From an uncultured Thiotrichaceae bacterium (GTDB lineage: Bacteria; Pseudomonadota; Gammaproteobacteria; Thiotrichales; Thiotrichaceae): a DNA stretch of 6,320 nucleotides. Where the stretch lies: assembly GCA_937931765.1 (NCBI GenBank), contig CALHAO010000357.1, positions 1-6,320 on the forward strand. Direction: 5' to 3'. Below, one piece after another: positions 5,318-6,320 of this stretch. Below the pieces are notes generated by a model that had not been told where the DNA came from, did no database searches, and saw only the letters and a list, made by a program, of their open reading frames with translations. Position 1 is the stretch's first letter. Every line of letters starts with the position of its first letter. Made by a program: the position numbers and the translations under genes.

Positions 5318-6320
5318 TCAATCCTCAGCCTGATAAATTCGTTTGCGTTTTTTCAAACCCATCAGCATACCAAAAGCAGTCATTAAGGTCAGAATAGATG
5401 TTCCACCATAACTCACCAACGGCAATGGCACACCCACCACCGGCAGAACGCCACTTACCATACCGGTATTCACCACCAGATACAGAAAAAATGTCAGGCT
5501 AAGGCTACCACCCAGCAGGCGTGCAAAGGTATCAGCGCCTTTAGTCGCCAGCCATAAACCACGCCAAATGATAAACATATACAAGCCCAGTAAGAACAGG
5601 TTACCCAAAAACCCGAACTCTTCACCAAACACCGCAAATATAAAATCAGTGTGGCGCTCCGGCAGGAAATCAAGACGGGACTGATCACCCTCCAGCCAGC
5701 CTTTGCCGTAAGTACCACCCGAACCAATCGCTATTTTAGACTGAAAAATATGATAGCCCGCGCCCTGCAAATCCTGTTCGGGATTAAACAAAGTCATTAC
5801 CCGTTGTCGCTGGTAGTCACGCATCCCATAAAAAAACATCAACGGAGCCGCCACAGAAACCAGTGTAATGGCACCACCAATCATCCACCAAGATATACCC
5901 GCCAGATAAATAACAAAGATACCTGACAAAGCAATCAGCAATGAAGTTCCCAAATCCGGCTGTTGTAAAATCAACAACATCGGAATAAATACCAGCACCA
6001 GCGCAATCAATACATCAATAAACCGTGGCGGTAAAGGCTTCTCAGCGAAGAAATAAGCCAGCATCATTGGCACAGCCAGCTTCATCACCTCGGACGGCTG
6101 AAAATCAATGCCTATATACAGCCAACGCGTCGCACCTTTTTTTTCTACACCAAAAAGCAGTACCAACACCAGTAAAATCAGACCTGCACCGTAAGCCCAA
6201 ATGGCAAACTGTTTTAGCGTTTTGCTTTGTACCTGAGAAAATAGCAGCAATAACACCAAGCCAACCAGAAAATGCATGCCTTGCCGGTAGACCAATGACA
6301 TTGAGCCATCGTTGGCGCTG
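5318..6320 (-). CDS. rodA: Peptidoglycan glycosyltransferase RodA (SEDS family), 5' end beyond window
   Basis: RodA is the inner-membrane SEDS polymerase that, with PBP2, builds lateral-wall glycan in the elongasome. The ATG at 6301 is internal: the frame stays open to the edge (SANDGS before it), and the missing part should hold the first membrane helix. Counting from that Met, visible family motifs are RWLYIGIDFQPSE (59-71), QPDLGTS (114-120), the cytoplasmic YQRQRVMTLFNPE (163-175), GYHIFQSKIAIGSGG (182-196), LPERHTDFIFA (213-223) with the conserved catalytic-region Asp219, and PLPLVSYGGTS (292-302). Several hydrophobic helices lie between them. It ends in a basic cytoplasmic tail (KKRKR). 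mrdA (PBP2) would be expected just beyond the right edge by analogy with E. coli. Confidence 0.95.
   Translation of the reverse strand, partial: SANDGSMSLVYRQGMHFLVGLVLLLLFSQVQSKTLKQFAIWAYGAGLILLVLVLLFGVEKKGATRWLYIGIDFQPSEVMKLAVPMMLAYFFAEKPLPPRFIDVLIALVLVFIPMLLILQQPDLGTSLLIALSGIFVIYLAGISWWMIGGAITLVSVAAPLMFFYGMRDYQRQRVMTLFNPEQDLQGAGYHIFQSKIAIGSGGTYGKGWLEGDQSRLDFLPERHTDFIFAVFGEEFGFLGNLFLLGLYMFIIWRGLWLATKGADTFARLLGGSLSLTFFLYLVVNTGMVSGVLPVVGVPLPLVSYGGTSILTLMTAFGMLMGLKKRKRIYQAED

Noticed and set aside
1..6320. CRISPR array, tRNA, rRNA, toxin-antitoxin or defence genes
   Set aside because: I saw no regularly spaced repeats, cloverleaf-like segments or matching protein motifs on either strand.

Overview
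The window looks like a chromosomal segment of a gammaproteobacterium. The right two thirds (about 2191-6320, all on the minus strand) carry rodA (mrdB), rlpA, dacA, ybeD and lipB in that transcriptional order. This is the order of the classic E. coli mrd-lip neighbourhood, and every protein matches its family with the catalytic residues in place. Base composition is moderate, by eye near 45-50% GC in this part. The species cannot be fixed from the sequence; a Thiotrichales-like organism is only a guess.

Right part: rodA enters from the right edge without its 5' end. A 144-base AT-rich gap follows, then rlpA, dacA, ybeD and lipB are packed tightly: a 21-base gap, an 11-base gap, then an overlap. 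Together they make a cell-wall elongation unit: a RodA glycan polymerase, an RlpA lytic transglycosylase and a DacA carboxypeptidase. Joined to it is the lipoate pair, the YbeD/DUF493 protein and the LipB octanoyltransferase.

Left part: at 2181-2190 the conserved cluster meets, tail to tail, a plus-strand accessory region of lower GC. It holds a membrane-anchored phosphodiester-glycosidase-like protein (1233-2180). Upstream of that is a 305-codon frame (253-1170) that reads as the C-terminal part of a larger DUF4838-type carbohydrate-active protein with a terminal beta-sandwich. Its 5' side abuts the end of an insertion-sequence-like element. The first codons of that element's transposase-like gene lie on the minus strand at 1-180, out of phase with their only ATG across a run of eight A's.

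The most plausible reading is a carbohydrate-related accessory segment next to a conserved housekeeping cluster, with one gene beheaded by a transposable element. I saw no CRISPR array, tRNA, rRNA or obvious novel defence system. The points most worth a second look are the A8 phase shift in the transposase, a consensus -35 box pointing outward from the element end, the unusual cysteine pair in RlpA, and the divergent active-site motif of the glycosidase-like protein.
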